Counted from the stretch's first letter, positions 16,544-25,953 are shown. The stretch: DNA of 64,000 bases from Rubricoccus sp038746605 (GCA_038746605.1 JBCDKM010000019.1:1-64000); one strand, 5' to 3'. The notes: generated by a model from the letters alone, not told the origin. Translations and numbers: made by a program.

Positions 16544-17745
16544 AGGGGGAGGCGCCAAGCGAACGGCTCGAAGTCTACCTCGGCCCCTGGTGGCGCGTCG
16601 TCCCACTCGGCGGGGAGGTGCGCGAGGCCATCGCCCAGGAGAGAGAGCACGGCGTGCGAGGCTTGGGATCCGGTACCGGTCAGTTCGAGAACGCCGTCGG
16701 GGGCGCGAGAGGCCGTCACGCGCGCAAACGTGTGGAGGCCATGGGCTTTGGGCAGCCGTTCGCTGAGGCGCGCCCGCTCTCGGCGCGGAGGCTCGAATCT
16801 CCCGACCCTCCTCGCGAGGAGGGGCCGGAGGTACACTTCCACGCCGACGGACGCCGAGACTGGATTGCCAGGGAGACCCAGAACAGGCACGTCTCCAAAT
16901 CTCCCGAACAAAAGCGGTTTCCCAGGACGCTGGCGGACGCGCCAGAACTCCCACTCGACACCGGCCTCGCGCAACTCATCCCGGACCCGGTCACGCTTGC
17001 CCACAGAGACTCCGCCTGTGATCAGGACGACATCCGCTCCTGGGGCGAGCGCCTCGATCACTGCGTCGGGCTTGTCGGACACGTGCAGGACCTCCGGCAG
17101 GCCACCTGCGAGCGTCACTTGGGCAGAGATGGTTGGGCCGTTTGCGTCGTGGATCTGACCAGGCTGGAGCACGGCTCCTGCTGGAACCACTTCGTCCCCT
17201 GTAATCACGATCCGAACGACAGGGCGCCGAACGCATGAGGCCTCCGAGACTCCCACCGAGGCGAGCGCACCCACGATAGCAGGCGTCACGGCGGTGCCCG
17301 CCTCTACAATCTGCGTCCTTGCCGCGACTGCCGATCCCGAGCGCCGGATTGCGTGGCTGGGCTCTGGACGGCGCATGATGGTGACCTCTCCGTTGATTCC
17401 ACGCGTCCATTCCACCGGAACGACGGCGTCCGCCTCGGGAGGTACGACGGCCCCCGTCGCAATCTCGACGGCTGTACCCGTTGGCATCACGCCATCGAAC
17501 GGCGAGCCCGCCCAACTCTGCCCGGCGATGGGCAGCACCGCAGGGAGTGTCGGCAGGTCGCCGGTGCGAACTGCGACGCCGTCCATTGCGGAGGCATCGA
17601 ACGGAGGTACGGGGTGTGCTGCCTGAACCGGCTCTGCGAGGATGCGTCCGAGGAGGTCCGCGAGCCGCACGTTTTCGCTCGGAAGCGGTGTGGCGGTGGC
17701 GAGGATGAGATCGCGAGCCCGCTTGTAGGAAATGTCTTGGTGCAT
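16519..17745 (-). CDS. moeA: Molybdopterin molybdenumtransferase
   Basis: 408 aa, normal MoeA length. Inserts molybdate into adenylated molybdopterin during molybdenum-cofactor synthesis. PPFDASAMDGVAVR is at about residues 47-60, ATGAVVPPEADAVVPVE near 96, and the MoCF domain has ITGDEVVPAG and LITGGVSVGKRD, followed by LPGNPVSASVGVEVYL. Another cofactor-type gene (moeB-like) occurs at 39.5 kb. A small lipoprotein gene lies directly upstream on the same strand. Confidence 0.95.
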   Translation of the reverse strand: MHQDISYKRARDLILATATPLPSENVRLADLLGRILAEPVQAAHPVPPFDASAMDGVAVRTGDLPTLPAVLPIAGQSWAGSPFDGVMPTGTAVEIATGAVVPPEADAVVPVEWTRGINGEVTIMRRPEPSHAIRRSGSAVAARTQIVEAGTAVTPAIVGALASVGVSEASCVRRPVVRIVITGDEVVPAGAVLQPGQIHDANGPTISAQVTLAGGLPEVLHVSDKPDAVIEALAPGADVVLITGGVSVGKRDRVRDELREAGVEWEFWRVRQRPGKPLLFGRFGDVPVLGLPGNPVSASVGVEVYLRPLLARRVGRFEPPRRERARLSERLPKAHGLHTFARVTASRAPDGVLELTGTGSQASHAVLSLLGDGLAHLPAEWDDAPPGAEVDFEPFAWRLPLCSSVPSA

Positions 17746-17756
17746 TGCCTCGAAGG

Positions 17757-17930
17757 CTAGGACCCGTCAAACTCGATGGCGGCGAGAGGCGATTCTCGGT
17801 CCAGATTGAGCGTCGTCACGCGAAGCTGGACGGGCTCTGAGGGCTGGACTGAGGCGGTGTCGCACCCAGGAAGGGCGAGAAGGACGGCTCCGAGAGCAAC
17901 GGCAGCGACCAGAAGAAACGGGGCACGCAT
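17757..17930 (-). CDS. Small lipoprotein
   Basis: 57 aa from ATG 17930: MRAPFLLVAAVALGAVLLALPGCDTAS has a signal peptide with lipobox ALPGC. The mature part is only about 35 residues (VQLRVTTLNLDRESPLA) and has no recognised domain. It ends 11 bp before the moeA start. Confidence 0.6.
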   Translation of the reverse strand: MRAPFLLVAAVALGAVLLALPGCDTASVQPSEPVQLRVTTLNLDRESPLAAIEFDGS

Positions 17931-18074
17931 AGGAGACGGCAGACGCGTGGCTCCGCTTCGGCAATCTCCGCCCCACAGTAGCACCCAATGGGATCAGCCT
18001 GGCCCGTCCGTCGCGCTAGCGCGTCAGACGGTGGGGACGAACCCTTTCCGATAGCCCTCTCGGGCGAACACAGG

Positions 18075-18431
18075 TCAGCCCGTGAAGCCGAACATGCCCA
18101 TGAACTTCATCGCGAAGGGCATCGAGCCGCGAAGCTTCGCCTTGCCCTGCATCATCGCCATCATCGGGTTGAGATCCCCGTTCTCGATGGCGAGCCAGTC
18201 CTCGGACTTGGCGTGGAGCGTCAGTGTCGCATCCTCTGGGACCGTGCCCTGTTGGATGTCCAGCGTTCCGTCGTTGACGCGGAGTACGATCTCGCGCGGC
18301 TCTGCGCCAGAAAGGCTCATATGGACCGAATCGTTCACACCCACGGCCTTCTCAGGCTGGAAGCGGTCGTTGTAAGAAGCGATGGCATCGTCGATGGAGT
18401 CGTAGCGCGGCATGGCGAGAGGGGAGATCAT
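18075..18431 (-). CDS. SCP2 sterol-binding domain protein
   Basis: 118 aa; an internal ATG at 18413 (MPRYDSIDDA) is an alternative start. Single SCP2 domain with DGTLDIQQGTVPEDATLTLHAKSEDWLAI region and MMAMMQGKAKLRGSM, the typical hydrophobic-ligand binding core. Such proteins bind lipids in the cytoplasm; the ligand cannot be predicted. It diverges from a small hypothetical gene at 18504. A -7-like TATCTTCG is at 18443-18450. Confidence 0.85.
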   Translation of the reverse strand: MISPLAMPRYDSIDDAIASYNDRFQPEKAVGVNDSVHMSLSGAEPREIVLRVNDGTLDIQQGTVPEDATLTLHAKSEDWLAIENGDLNPMMAMMQGKAKLRGSMPFAMKFMGMFGFTG

Positions 18432-18442
18432 GAAGAGCGATG

Positions 18443-18450
18443 CGAAGATA
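18443..18450 (-). promoter_or_regulatory. -7-like promoter element upstream of the SCP2 gene
   Basis: TATCTTCG on the minus strand, 11 nt from the ATG at 18431. Confidence 0.4.
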
Positions 18451-18503
18451 GGCTGAGGTCGCGTGTCACGGGAACGGTGTTAACTCCCGTCCGTGAGCCG
18501 ACT

Positions 18504-18956
18504 ATGTCTGAGTCCCGTACCTCATCTGTCGCAACTGCCGATGGCCTTGTGACAATCGAGTCCCAGCCGGACCCGTCGCGTCAGGTGAGACGGCGCGAGG
18601 ACGCGCATCATTCGTTTCTCGCCTCGCACTGGGCCGAACTCAAGGGAGCGGCTCACACCGGCTTTCGCGAGTACGGGGCCGGGACTGTCGTGCTATGGCG
18701 CGAGGCAGAACCCCGTCGGTGGCGCCCCCGTCCGTTCGAGCCCGAGCGGTTGTGGTACACGACGCAGGTCCATGTGCTCCCGGGCGCTACAGAGGCCGAC
18801 TTCGATGGGTGGGAAGCGCGCTTGATCGAGACCTACGATCCGTCCACCGAAGCGCTGGTGGTGTTCGTGGAGGGCAAGACGATCACCGGGTACCGTCTCC
18901 AGGGGACGCTTTCGCCGCAGGAGGCGCGAGAGCGGGTAGGGCGCCAGTTCAATTGA
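18504..18956 (+). CDS. Hypothetical protein
   Basis: 150 aa from ATG 18504 (MSESRTSSVATADGL). No family recognised. It is soluble and Arg/Glu-rich, with an aromatic middle (WRPRPFEPERLWYTTQVHVLPG) and a C-terminal LVVFVEGKTITGYRLQGTLSP. There is no signal peptide. Codon composition matches the host genome. It is transcribed divergently from the SCP2 gene; about 195 bp follow with no gene seen. Confidence 0.65.
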   Translation: MSESRTSSVATADGLVTIESQPDPSRQVRRREDAHHSFLASHWAELKGAAHTGFREYGAGTVVLWREAEPRRWRPRPFEPERLWYTTQVHVLPGATEADFDGWEARLIETYDPSTEALVVFVEGKTITGYRLQGTLSPQEARERVGRQFN

Positions 18957-19151
18957 GAACGATGGAGTGTTCGAATCGTTGGGCTTTGGCGTCTCTAGCG
19001 CGGACGGCTGCAGGAACGGTTGACAGGTTGGACGCGAATCATGGACTGCGGAACGTCACCGCGACGTGAGCCTAGCGCATATCGCCGCGAAGATGCCGGA
19101 TCGGCTTCTGTAGAGAGACCACTTCGGCATGAGGCAGCACCGGTCAAGACC

Positions 19152-19544
19152 TCACCTCGCGAGCCTGGACTGGAGATTCTCTACCTTCTCGAACCACGCA
19201 GACGGATCCGCTTCCGTCCATAGGTCGAGTAGCTCCGAGTTCGTACGGACTCGCTCCGTAGCCCGCCGCCCGAGATCAACCTCGCGGATCGTAGGCACGC
19301 GCGTCTGCTTCTCGACCCACGCAGTGACTTCCTCGGGTACGTCGCCCGCCTGGCGGTTCATCGCCGCGACGACTTCGGCTGCCGCTAGCGCCACTTGTGC
19401 ATCTGGTGCTTCCAGATAGGCGGCGGTCTCAACTACGGTGAGCAGGGCGTCTATGATCGGTTCCGTGCTGGTGGCGTTTTCGAACTCGGCGAGCCAATCG
19501 AGCGCGTCATCGTTGTCGAAACTGCCAGGGCCCCATGTTCCCAT
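19152..19544 (-). CDS. DUF4259 domain protein
   Basis: 130 aa. The N-terminus MGTWGPGSFDNDDALDWLAEFE is the hallmark of DUF4259 proteins, followed by a helical region with an EAPDAQVALAAAEVVAA segment. The family is small, cytoplasmic and of unknown function. It stands alone between short intergenic regions. Confidence 0.85.
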   Translation of the reverse strand: MGTWGPGSFDNDDALDWLAEFENATSTEPIIDALLTVVETAAYLEAPDAQVALAAAEVVAAMNRQAGDVPEEVTAWVEKQTRVPTIREVDLGRRATERVRTNSELLDLWTEADPSAWFEKVENLQSRLAR

Positions 19545-19670
19545 GAAAGCAGGTGGTTGGTCGTGCGAGGAGAGGCGTAGCCCGGCATGCAGCTAGACTG
19601 CCTCCAGAGAAGCACATTCAGGCTACAGCCCCCCTGCGCCACCCTTGCGTCACAACGGGTCGAACCGTCT

Positions 19671-19889
19671 CTAGCGTGGAGTGACAGAGTCACTCTCTCG
19701 CCAACTCTGCCGAGGCGCACGCACTCGTGGTTCCCGACGCCCGTGAAAAGGTGTTCTGGGGACGAGAGGGGCAGCGGTATCGAAGGGACCTGCGTCGTCC
19801 GCCTCATTGCCTTCTCGGGAGAGTGCGTGGAAGAGTAGGAGCCCGAGCGCCAATGGGAGAAGACCGAGTCCAAGGATGAGCAGACTCAT
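19671..19889 (-). CDS. Possible small single-pass membrane protein
   Basis: 72 aa, MSLLILGLGLLPLALGLLLFHALS followed by an acidic linker and an Arg-rich tail. One strong transmembrane segment at residues 2-22. There is no homologue I can name and the C-terminal part is low in complexity, so this may be a small membrane protein or a chance frame. Confidence 0.4.
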   Translation of the reverse strand: MSLLILGLGLLPLALGLLLFHALSREGNEADDAGPFDTAAPLVPRTPFHGRREPRVRAPRQSWRESDSVTPR

Positions 19890-20011
19890 CAGGGGAGATG
19901 AGAGGAGTGGGAACGTCCTGGCCCGGTCTGCCTCGCCGTCCCGATGCGCCGAAAAGCCAAGCCCTGCTGCGAGAGAGGTGGCAGCAGAGCGGTAGACGGG
20001 AACGGATGACG

Positions 20012-20389
20012 CTAGTAGGTCGACTCTACCCAGCGGCGTGCGAAGGCGATCGCCTCGCCGTCAGCGTTCAGAACCGTGACGCGAAGCTCCGTCTGGCCCT
20101 CACCGATGACCTCGGTGAAGAAGAACCGGTCCTCATTTGAGTCGCGCGTGAGGAAAACGACATCGACACCGTCCGCCTGAAACTCGTAGGTGACGGCTTC
20201 GCTGAACTGGCCTGCCTTGTACATGGGGGCGTCGCCAGGCCTGACCTCAGAGGGCCCTTTCAAAGTGACAGCGGGAAGCTCTGGGACTGGTTGGGGCTGG
20301 GGTGTCTCTCCACCTGTGAGGTCTTCGTCGATGATGTAGTCGTTGCAACCGACGAGGGCGAGGGCGAGAAGGAGTGTGGCGAGACGCAT
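20012..20389 (-). CDS. Lipoprotein of unknown function
   Basis: 125 aa from ATG 20389: MRLATLLLALALVGCNDYIID has a clear lipobox (ALVGC). The mature part starts acidic (DEDLTGGETPQPQPVP) and continues as a beta-rich domain, residues about 35-120 (VTLKGPSEVRPGD ... LRVTVLNADGEAI), which reads like an Ig-like fold. The function is not known. Confidence 0.75.
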   Translation of the reverse strand: MRLATLLLALALVGCNDYIIDEDLTGGETPQPQPVPELPAVTLKGPSEVRPGDAPMYKAGQFSEAVTYEFQADGVDVVFLTRDSNEDRFFFTEVIGEGQTELRVTVLNADGEAIAFARRWVESTY

Positions 20390-20494
20390 ATCACGGGTGA
20401 GAGGTGCAGGCAACAGAGTACCACTCGATGCTCCGATGTGCCTGTGGGAGAGACTCTGAACCGTCGATTTATCCTCCCGAACCGTTTGGAAGCT

Positions 20495-22147
20495 TCAAAA
20501 CAGCTCCGTGAGCTGCGCTTGTTGTTCACGCGCGCTCCCTGAGAGTTCCCGTCCTGGCAGGGAATCGCGCAGGGTCTGTGCGAGGTCTTGGTCCCAGGTT
20601 CGAGTGGTCAGGGTGATCGGCATCGGGACCGCGTGGCCGAGAAGAAGGACTTGCTGCTTCGAATCCAGCGATGAGAGGATCTGACGGAGTCCGCTCGCTC
20701 CAGGCGTGCCCACGAGTGCGGCTGCGATGTCCTTCTCGTCCGAGAGCTGTGCTACAAACTTGGTCCCGATCTGGCTCAGTACCTCCTCGTCCATCCCACT
20801 CGGTCGCTGGTCTACGACGAGGAGTGAGACGTAGAACTTCCGCATCTCGCGTGCGATCTTGCCGAACGGCGTCTCGCTCGCCACCTCGGGGGACAGAAAG
20901 TGGTGCGCCTCTTCCACCACGACGAGCAACTGGCGGGGGGGAGAGACGTTCTCCGGATCGGCCTCGTGCTCGTTGACCTTGCGCTCATAGATGGCCCGAA
21001 GACGCCTCGCGAGGACATTGGCGACGAGAAGGTAGACCTCGCGTGTTCGGTAGCGGCCGAAATCAAGTACCACCGACCGTCCGCGTTCTAGCGCATCGAA
21101 GACCTGCTCGATGCGGTCTTCTTTGCCCTCCATCCGGTCCGTGTGGAAGAAGCCGTACTTCTCGAAGCGCGAAAGCTTGCGTCGTAGGGCGCCGAGGGAG
21201 TTCTCATTCGCGCCGATCTCCTCCGCGATCTCCCCGAGGCGAGGCCCGTCGGCATCGAGCAGTGTGGCGAGCCAGCGCGTCTTGAACCGGCGGCGGAGCA
21301 ACTCCGCGCTCTCGCTCGCGGTCCGGTTGAGATCCAGCGTTTTCTGGAGGGGGAGGATGTCCGCGGGCTCGATCTGGTCCGCGTAGACCTCGATGGCCGT
21401 ATCGAAGGACTGCTTCCGCTGCCGCATCGAGGCCGGATCCAGCGTTACGACCTGGACGCGCGAGCCAAAGATATCTGCCAGCCCGGGGGCGACCCGCCCC
21501 TCTTCGTCGCGGCGACCCCGGCCGTATTCACCGTGCATGTCGAAAACGAGCGCGACGCCCTTCTCCGCACGCATCGCGCCCGCCAGCAGCAGACGGGTCA
21601 GAAAGCTCTTGCCGGTGCCTGTCTTCCCAAAGACCGCGTTGCTGCGCTCGACAAAGCGTTGGAGGTCCAGACACACCGGCACATCTTTCATCCCAACCGG
21701 TGAGCCGACCTCGAAATACCGCTCCGGGTCCGTCGCTTCCGATTTGAAGACGCGCGCGACGTCGTCTTCGGTGGCCTCCCCGACGGTTGAGAAGTGACCG
21801 GGGATGGTCTTGACCGTTTGCGGTTCGGCTGCTAGATCTTCGCGTTCCAGGACGAGTTGGGGTCGAAGCTGAGCCGTCGCGTATGTAGCGGAGCCGCTCT
21901 GAAGAACACGACGGAGGAGGTCGTCTTCAGGCCCCGGTGGGTGCAAGAGGATGGCCTCGTTGGCGGCGTCGATCTCCAGGTCTGTGATGAGCGCAAAGAA
22001 GTCCAACCGTTCACCCTCCACAACGCAGAAGGTCCCTGCGCGCACGGTCTCGATCGGGCGTCCAGCGTCGAGTTTGACCTCTACGCCCTTAGCGAGAGAG
22101 CCGCGGGTGAGGACGCCGAGGCGGCGCCGAGAGTTGGAAGCCTGCAT
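20495..22147 (-). CDS. HerA-like ATPase (HAS-barrel plus DUF87 motor)
   Basis: 550 aa from ATG 22147. The N-terminal 150 residues form a HAS-barrel-like beta domain. The motor has Walker A GKTGTGKS at 174-181, VFDMHGEYG near 207, Walker B LLVVVEEAHHFLSPE and a C-terminal arginine-finger region QIGTKFVAQLSDEKD. HerA proteins are hexameric DNA translocases, usually with a NurA nuclease for end resection; no nurA is adjacent here. A TACCTTCG -7-like element ends 3 nt from the ATG. Confidence 0.87.
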   Translation of the reverse strand: MQASNSRRRLGVLTRGSLAKGVEVKLDAGRPIETVRAGTFCVVEGERLDFFALITDLEIDAANEAILLHPPGPEDDLLRRVLQSGSATYATAQLRPQLVLEREDLAAEPQTVKTIPGHFSTVGEATEDDVARVFKSEATDPERYFEVGSPVGMKDVPVCLDLQRFVERSNAVFGKTGTGKSFLTRLLLAGAMRAEKGVALVFDMHGEYGRGRRDEEGRVAPGLADIFGSRVQVVTLDPASMRQRKQSFDTAIEVYADQIEPADILPLQKTLDLNRTASESAELLRRRFKTRWLATLLDADGPRLGEIAEEIGANENSLGALRRKLSRFEKYGFFHTDRMEGKEDRIEQVFDALERGRSVVLDFGRYRTREVYLLVANVLARRLRAIYERKVNEHEADPENVSPPRQLLVVVEEAHHFLSPEVASETPFGKIAREMRKFYVSLLVVDQRPSGMDEEVLSQIGTKFVAQLSDEKDIAAALVGTPGASGLRQILSSLDSKQQVLLLGHAVPMPITLTTRTWDQDLAQTLRDSLPGRELSGSAREQQAQLTELF

Positions 22148-22150
22148 AGC

Positions 22151-22158
22151 CGAAGGTA
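22151..22158 (-). promoter_or_regulatory. -7-like promoter element, likely leaderless start
   Basis: TACCTTCG on the minus strand with a 3-nt gap to the HerA-like ATG at 22147. Confidence 0.45.
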
Positions 22159-22189
22159 CCCGCCTCGGCAATCGTCTGGAGGCGGTGAC

Positions 22190-22456
22190 TTACGTCCGTG
22201 GCCCTGGCTTCAGGAGCCCATCGCCGACCTTCCCTTTCTCCCCGAAGAGAGTATCCAGCACCTCGGGCCGCGTGAGAAGAGCCGTGGCGCCAGCGAGCGC
22301 GACATCCAGAAGAAGACGGCGCGTCGTGCGGAAGCGGAACACGCTCTTGAACAGACCGCCGACCAGCTTGAACAGGAGCGGAACGATAAGAAGCGCGCCG
22401 AGGAAGCCCAAGGCGACTTCGAGGAGCGAGCGAGTGGTGGTGCTGGGCGAGGGCAT
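22190..22456 (-). CDS. Small membrane protein
   Basis: 88 aa with hydrophobic segments at about residues 13-30 and 50-62, separated by Lys/Arg-rich SVFRFRTTRRLL. No family recognised. It lies between the acyltransferase gene (upstream, same strand) and the HerA-like gene. Coding status rests on composition, length and fit between neighbours. Confidence 0.55.
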   Translation of the reverse strand: MPSPSTTTRSLLEVALGFLGALLIVPLLFKLVGGLFKSVFRFRTTRRLLLDVALAGATALLTRPEVLDTLFGEKGKVGDGLLKPGPRT

Positions 22457-22528
22457 CGGAGCGAGCGGAACGAGAGAGGAACGTGAACCCGTCGGGGGAC
22501 GCTCCGTTTCCGGGTGAGGGGAGAGAGG

Positions 22529-23935
22529 CTACGCGTACTGAGCCGCGAGGTCGGCAAACTCGACCTCGAAGGCCTCCACGATAGGGCGCGGATCTGGAGC
22601 ATAAGCCGCGTCGGCAGCGACGCCGACTCGAACGGTTCCTGCGTAGCTCAGGATCGAGAGCCCGAGGCCGATGTCGCCCGCTTGTGGAACCCAGAACATG
22701 AGTTCCTTGACCGGGGCACCCCCCCAGTGCTGCTCCTCACGCGGTCCCGGAACGTTGGTGACGACGGCAGACGCCTTCGCGCTAAACAGGTCCACGACAA
22801 ACTGATGCCCCCAGCGTGGCGCCCGCCCAATCGATTGCAGAATGCCGTACACGACAGCGGGCTCCATGGAGTCTTTCAGCTTGTCCATCCGCTCCTTGAT
22901 CAGCCGGAGCCGCTCGATGGGGTCGATGACACCGACGGGCAGCGAGACGAACACGAGCGAGAACGCATTGCCGAGCTCGAACGCCCGTTCCAGAGGACGC
23001 ACGTTGACCGGAACGGCGGCGCGCACTTCCACTCCGCGAACGCTCTGGTCTTGCGAGACGAGGTACCGCCGGATGGCGCCGGTCGCGGCGGCCAGGAGCA
23101 CATCGTTGACCTTGCCACCGGTCGCCTTGCCGATGCGCTTGATCTCGTCGAGGTCGATGGGGCGGGTCCAGGCGGCCTGTTTCCTCGGGGACGCCGTGCC
23201 CTTGAAAACGGTCGGTGAGTCCTTGGGCATCGCGAGGAGATGCGTCAGCGAGCCGATTCCACCACCGACTGCCCCCAGGCGGCGCCCGAGGTGGCGGGGG
23301 CTGGTCAGCAAATCCTTCGTTTCGCCCCCTGCTCCCTTGAGGGTCTTCGCGATGCGTGCTCGGAGCGGCTTCTTCGGGGGCTTCTTCTTCGCGAGCGCGC
23401 CCCCCGGTAGTCGCGCCGGATCAAACTGCTCATCGCACATCGAGAGGAGGACGTGCATGAGGCCGATCCCGTCCCCGATGACATGATGGAGCCTCGCAAC
23501 GAATGCCGTCGCGACCTCGTCGCTGACGTCCTGAACCAGATGGAACGTCCAAGGTGAGTGCTCGAAGGAGAGCGGCTGGCTCATGAGATCGCTCACGAGC
23601 ATCTCCAGCCCTCGCTTGCCACCCGGGTGGGGAAGCTCGGCGAGGATCAGGTGGTTGTCCAGGTCGAAGGCCTCGTCTGCTACCCACTTCGCCCGGGGCG
23701 ATGAGGGATCGTCGACTCGCATTCGGAAGCGGTCGAAGGGCAGCAGTCGTTCTTCGATCAGCGCCGCGAGTTCCTCCGCCTCGACGCGTCGTCCGAAGGA
23801 GAGCACGCCCGTAATCGTCATCGGGTTGGCGGGCTCCTCCATGCGGAGCCAAGCAGCATCAGCGGGGCGAACAGTGAAGGACTTCGGCGTTGGGAGAGGC
23901 ACAGCGGGGGAGGAGAGGGCGGCCCAAGATCGCAC
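22529..23935 (-). CDS. Wax ester synthase / diacylglycerol acyltransferase (WS/DGAT family)
   Basis: 468 aa, normal length. Catalyses acyl-CoA-dependent formation of wax esters and/or triacylglycerol, usually membrane-associated. The catalytic HHxxxDG motif is intact as HHVIGDG at about 150-156. The C-terminal half contains VNDVLLAAATGAIRRYL and the family PLxxxA-type region near the end. The annotated start may be later (an internal ATG near residue 32), since the first 20 residues are Pro-rich and poorly conserved in type. Confidence 0.9.
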   Translation of the reverse strand: MRSWAALSSPAVPLPTPKSFTVRPADAAWLRMEEPANPMTITGVLSFGRRVEAEELAALIEERLLPFDRFRMRVDDPSSPRAKWVADEAFDLDNHLILAELPHPGGKRGLEMLVSDLMSQPLSFEHSPWTFHLVQDVSDEVATAFVARLHHVIGDGIGLMHVLLSMCDEQFDPARLPGGALAKKKPPKKPLRARIAKTLKGAGGETKDLLTSPRHLGRRLGAVGGGIGSLTHLLAMPKDSPTVFKGTASPRKQAAWTRPIDLDEIKRIGKATGGKVNDVLLAAATGAIRRYLVSQDQSVRGVEVRAAVPVNVRPLERAFELGNAFSLVFVSLPVGVIDPIERLRLIKERMDKLKDSMEPAVVYGILQSIGRAPRWGHQFVVDLFSAKASAVVTNVPGPREEQHWGGAPVKELMFWVPQAGDIGLGLSILSYAGTVRVGVAADAAYAPDPRPIVEAFEVEFADLAAQYA

Positions 23936-23981
23936 CTCGCGCCGCCGTCACAGGTTTCGAGCCTCGTCGTTGTACGTGGTC

Positions 23982-23989
23982 TATGTTTG
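23982..23989 (+). promoter_or_regulatory. -7-like promoter element (TATGTTTG)
   Basis: An exact TAnnTTTG match, 21 nt before the ATG at 24011 of the secreted esterase gene. This favours 24011 over an earlier in-frame start. Confidence 0.5.
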
Positions 23990-24010
23990 GGCTCCCTTTC
24001 CTCGATCCTC

Positions 24011-25897
24011 ATGGCTCTTCCCCGACTCACTCCTCTCGCGCTCCTCGCGGTCGCACTCTTCGCAGCTCCCGTTGCGGCGCAAACGTGCACAGACGGCGTC
24101 CAGACGAGCGGCGCGCTCTACGAGTTCTGCGTCCCGCCAGGCCCCGCACCGACGACCCTCGTCGTCTACGCCCACGGCTTCATTTTCCCTCAGGAGCCGT
24201 TGACGTTGCCCTCAGCGTCCGGCGACGGCGCTAGTGTTCAGGGCCTCGCGCTGAGCCAGGGGCTCGGGTACGCGGCGTCGAGTTATTACAAGAACGGTCT
24301 CGTGATTCCAGAACTGGCCGTGGAGGATCTGCGGGAAGTCGTGGATCTGTACGAGGCGGCGCACGGAACGCCAGACAAGATCTTCCTCGTGGGCTTCTCG
24401 AACGGCGCGTTGATCTCGACGGTCGCCCTGGAGCGCTTCCCGGGTGAGTTCGACGGCGCCCTCGCCTCCTGTGGACCTCTGGACGCGTACTCACGCAACG
24501 TCGACTATTTCGGAGATGTGCTGGTGGTCTTCGAGCAGGTGCTACCCGGCGCGCTAGAAGGCATTCTCGGTGTCCCGGTCGGCGGTCCCGAAGGCACGAA
24601 CCCAGCATTTCTCGGCGCGCTCGTCGCGGCCGCTGCCGATGCCGGGGTGTCGCCCACGACGTTCCTCGCGGGTGCCCTCCAAGGCATCCTCGCGGATCCG
24701 GCCAATGCCGATGGGGTCGGTCAGCTGCTCGGGATCCTGGCGGCGACGCCGGACATCGCGGCGGCATTCAACGATCCGGTGGAGGGCTCCACGACCGTGA
24801 TCAGTGCGCTCCTCTTCAACATCTTCGCGACTGACGACGCTCTGATCACGCTCGGTGGCAACCTCTACGACAACTCCACGCGTGTCTATGCTAGCCCCTT
24901 CGGCCCTGACTACGACGCGGCGCTGAACGCGACCATCGCGCGGTTCAGCGCAGACCCGGAAGCCCGGATGCAACTCGCGGACGACTTCGAGACGACGGGG
25001 ATCCTGCAGGACCCGATCATCGCGCTGCACACCACGCGCGACGGTGTCGTTCCGGTCTGGCAGGGTGCCGACTTCGCCTCCCGGGTCAAGAACCGACTCA
25101 CGTTCGACCTGCGGCCCATCGAGCGGTACGGCCACTGCGCCTTCACGCCCGAGGAGATCGGACAGGGCTTCACGGATATCGTCGGTACCAGCCTGCCAGG
25201 CTGCGACTATGCCTTTGAGGCGGATGCCATCGGTTCGACGCAGCTTCCGGCCTCCGGTGGTCGCATCGGCCTGGCCTTCGGCATCGACAACTCGGACAGT
25301 GACGCCGAGGCGAACGTGGATGTGTGGGCGACCATCGCGAACAGCGACGGCGACGTGATCTACGTCCGGGCTCCGCGCTCGGTCGATGTCCCTGCCGGTG
25401 GCACGTTCTCGGGACGGTTTGCTCAGCGGATCCCTGGGTTCGTCGCCGATGGCGAGTACCGACTCACGTTGTGGGTCGGTCAGTTCAACGCCGAGAACCC
25501 GGCACTTTCGGTTCCGTGCGGCTTCGAGTCGTTCATCATCACGAAGGGCGACATGCGTCCAGCGGCGAAGGCCGCGCCTGCGCTCGTTTCGTCTGAGTGG
25601 TCCGATCTCGACGTCACCGGCAAGGTCACGGAGGCAGAGTTGAACGGCATGGTCCGTGTCTCGCCCAACCCGACAGCGGGCGAGGCCGCGTTCTCGTTCG
25701 CGCTCTCGCGTGAGTCCGACGTGTCGCTGACCCTGTACGACGTGACCGGTCGCCTCGTGATGACCCTGCAGGAGGGCGCGATGGCGGGGGGATCCCACGT
25801 GATCGACCTCACGACGGAAGTCCCAGCGGGCGTCTACGTGTGGCGCCTCTCGACGGCCGAGACTGTGGAGACGGGCCGTCTCACGGTAGTCCGCTAG
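24011..25897 (+). CDS. Secreted alpha/beta-hydrolase with type IX-like sorting domain
   Basis: 628 aa. Signal peptide MALPRLTPLALLAVALFAAPVAA-Q. The hydrolase domain (about 20-400) has VVYAHGF, the nucleophile elbow GFSNGAL, Asp in TRDGVVPVW and His in YGHCAF, the layout of poly-3-hydroxybutyrate depolymerase/feruloyl-esterase-like enzymes. A beta-rich linker (about 405-530) follows, then a C-terminal type A sorting domain (VSPNPTAGEAAFSF, LYDVTGRLV, PAGVYVWRL). It should be exported by Sec, then across the outer membrane by T9SS. Substrate unknown. Confidence 0.88.
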   Translation: MALPRLTPLALLAVALFAAPVAAQTCTDGVQTSGALYEFCVPPGPAPTTLVVYAHGFIFPQEPLTLPSASGDGASVQGLALSQGLGYAASSYYKNGLVIPELAVEDLREVVDLYEAAHGTPDKIFLVGFSNGALISTVALERFPGEFDGALASCGPLDAYSRNVDYFGDVLVVFEQVLPGALEGILGVPVGGPEGTNPAFLGALVAAAADAGVSPTTFLAGALQGILADPANADGVGQLLGILAATPDIAAAFNDPVEGSTTVISALLFNIFATDDALITLGGNLYDNSTRVYASPFGPDYDAALNATIARFSADPEARMQLADDFETTGILQDPIIALHTTRDGVVPVWQGADFASRVKNRLTFDLRPIERYGHCAFTPEEIGQGFTDIVGTSLPGCDYAFEADAIGSTQLPASGGRIGLAFGIDNSDSDAEANVDVWATIANSDGDVIYVRAPRSVDVPAGGTFSGRFAQRIPGFVADGEYRLTLWVGQFNAENPALSVPCGFESFIITKGDMRPAAKAAPALVSSEWSDLDVTGKVTEAELNGMVRVSPNPTAGEAAFSFALSRESDVSLTLYDVTGRLVMTLQEGAMAGGSHVIDLTTEVPAGVYVWRLSTAETVETGRLTVVR

Positions 25898-25920
25898 GCT
25901 GGAGGCGTCTCGCCCCTGCG

Positions 25921-25953
25921 CGCCCCTCGCCCGAAGTGGACGAGGGGCGTTTT
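25921..25953 (+). terminator. Intrinsic terminator after the secreted esterase gene
   Basis: A 9-bp perfect stem, CGCCCCTCG (25921-25929) with CGAGGGGCG (25941-25949), an 11-nt loop, then TTTT. It ends 56 bp after the stop codon. Confidence 0.75.
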
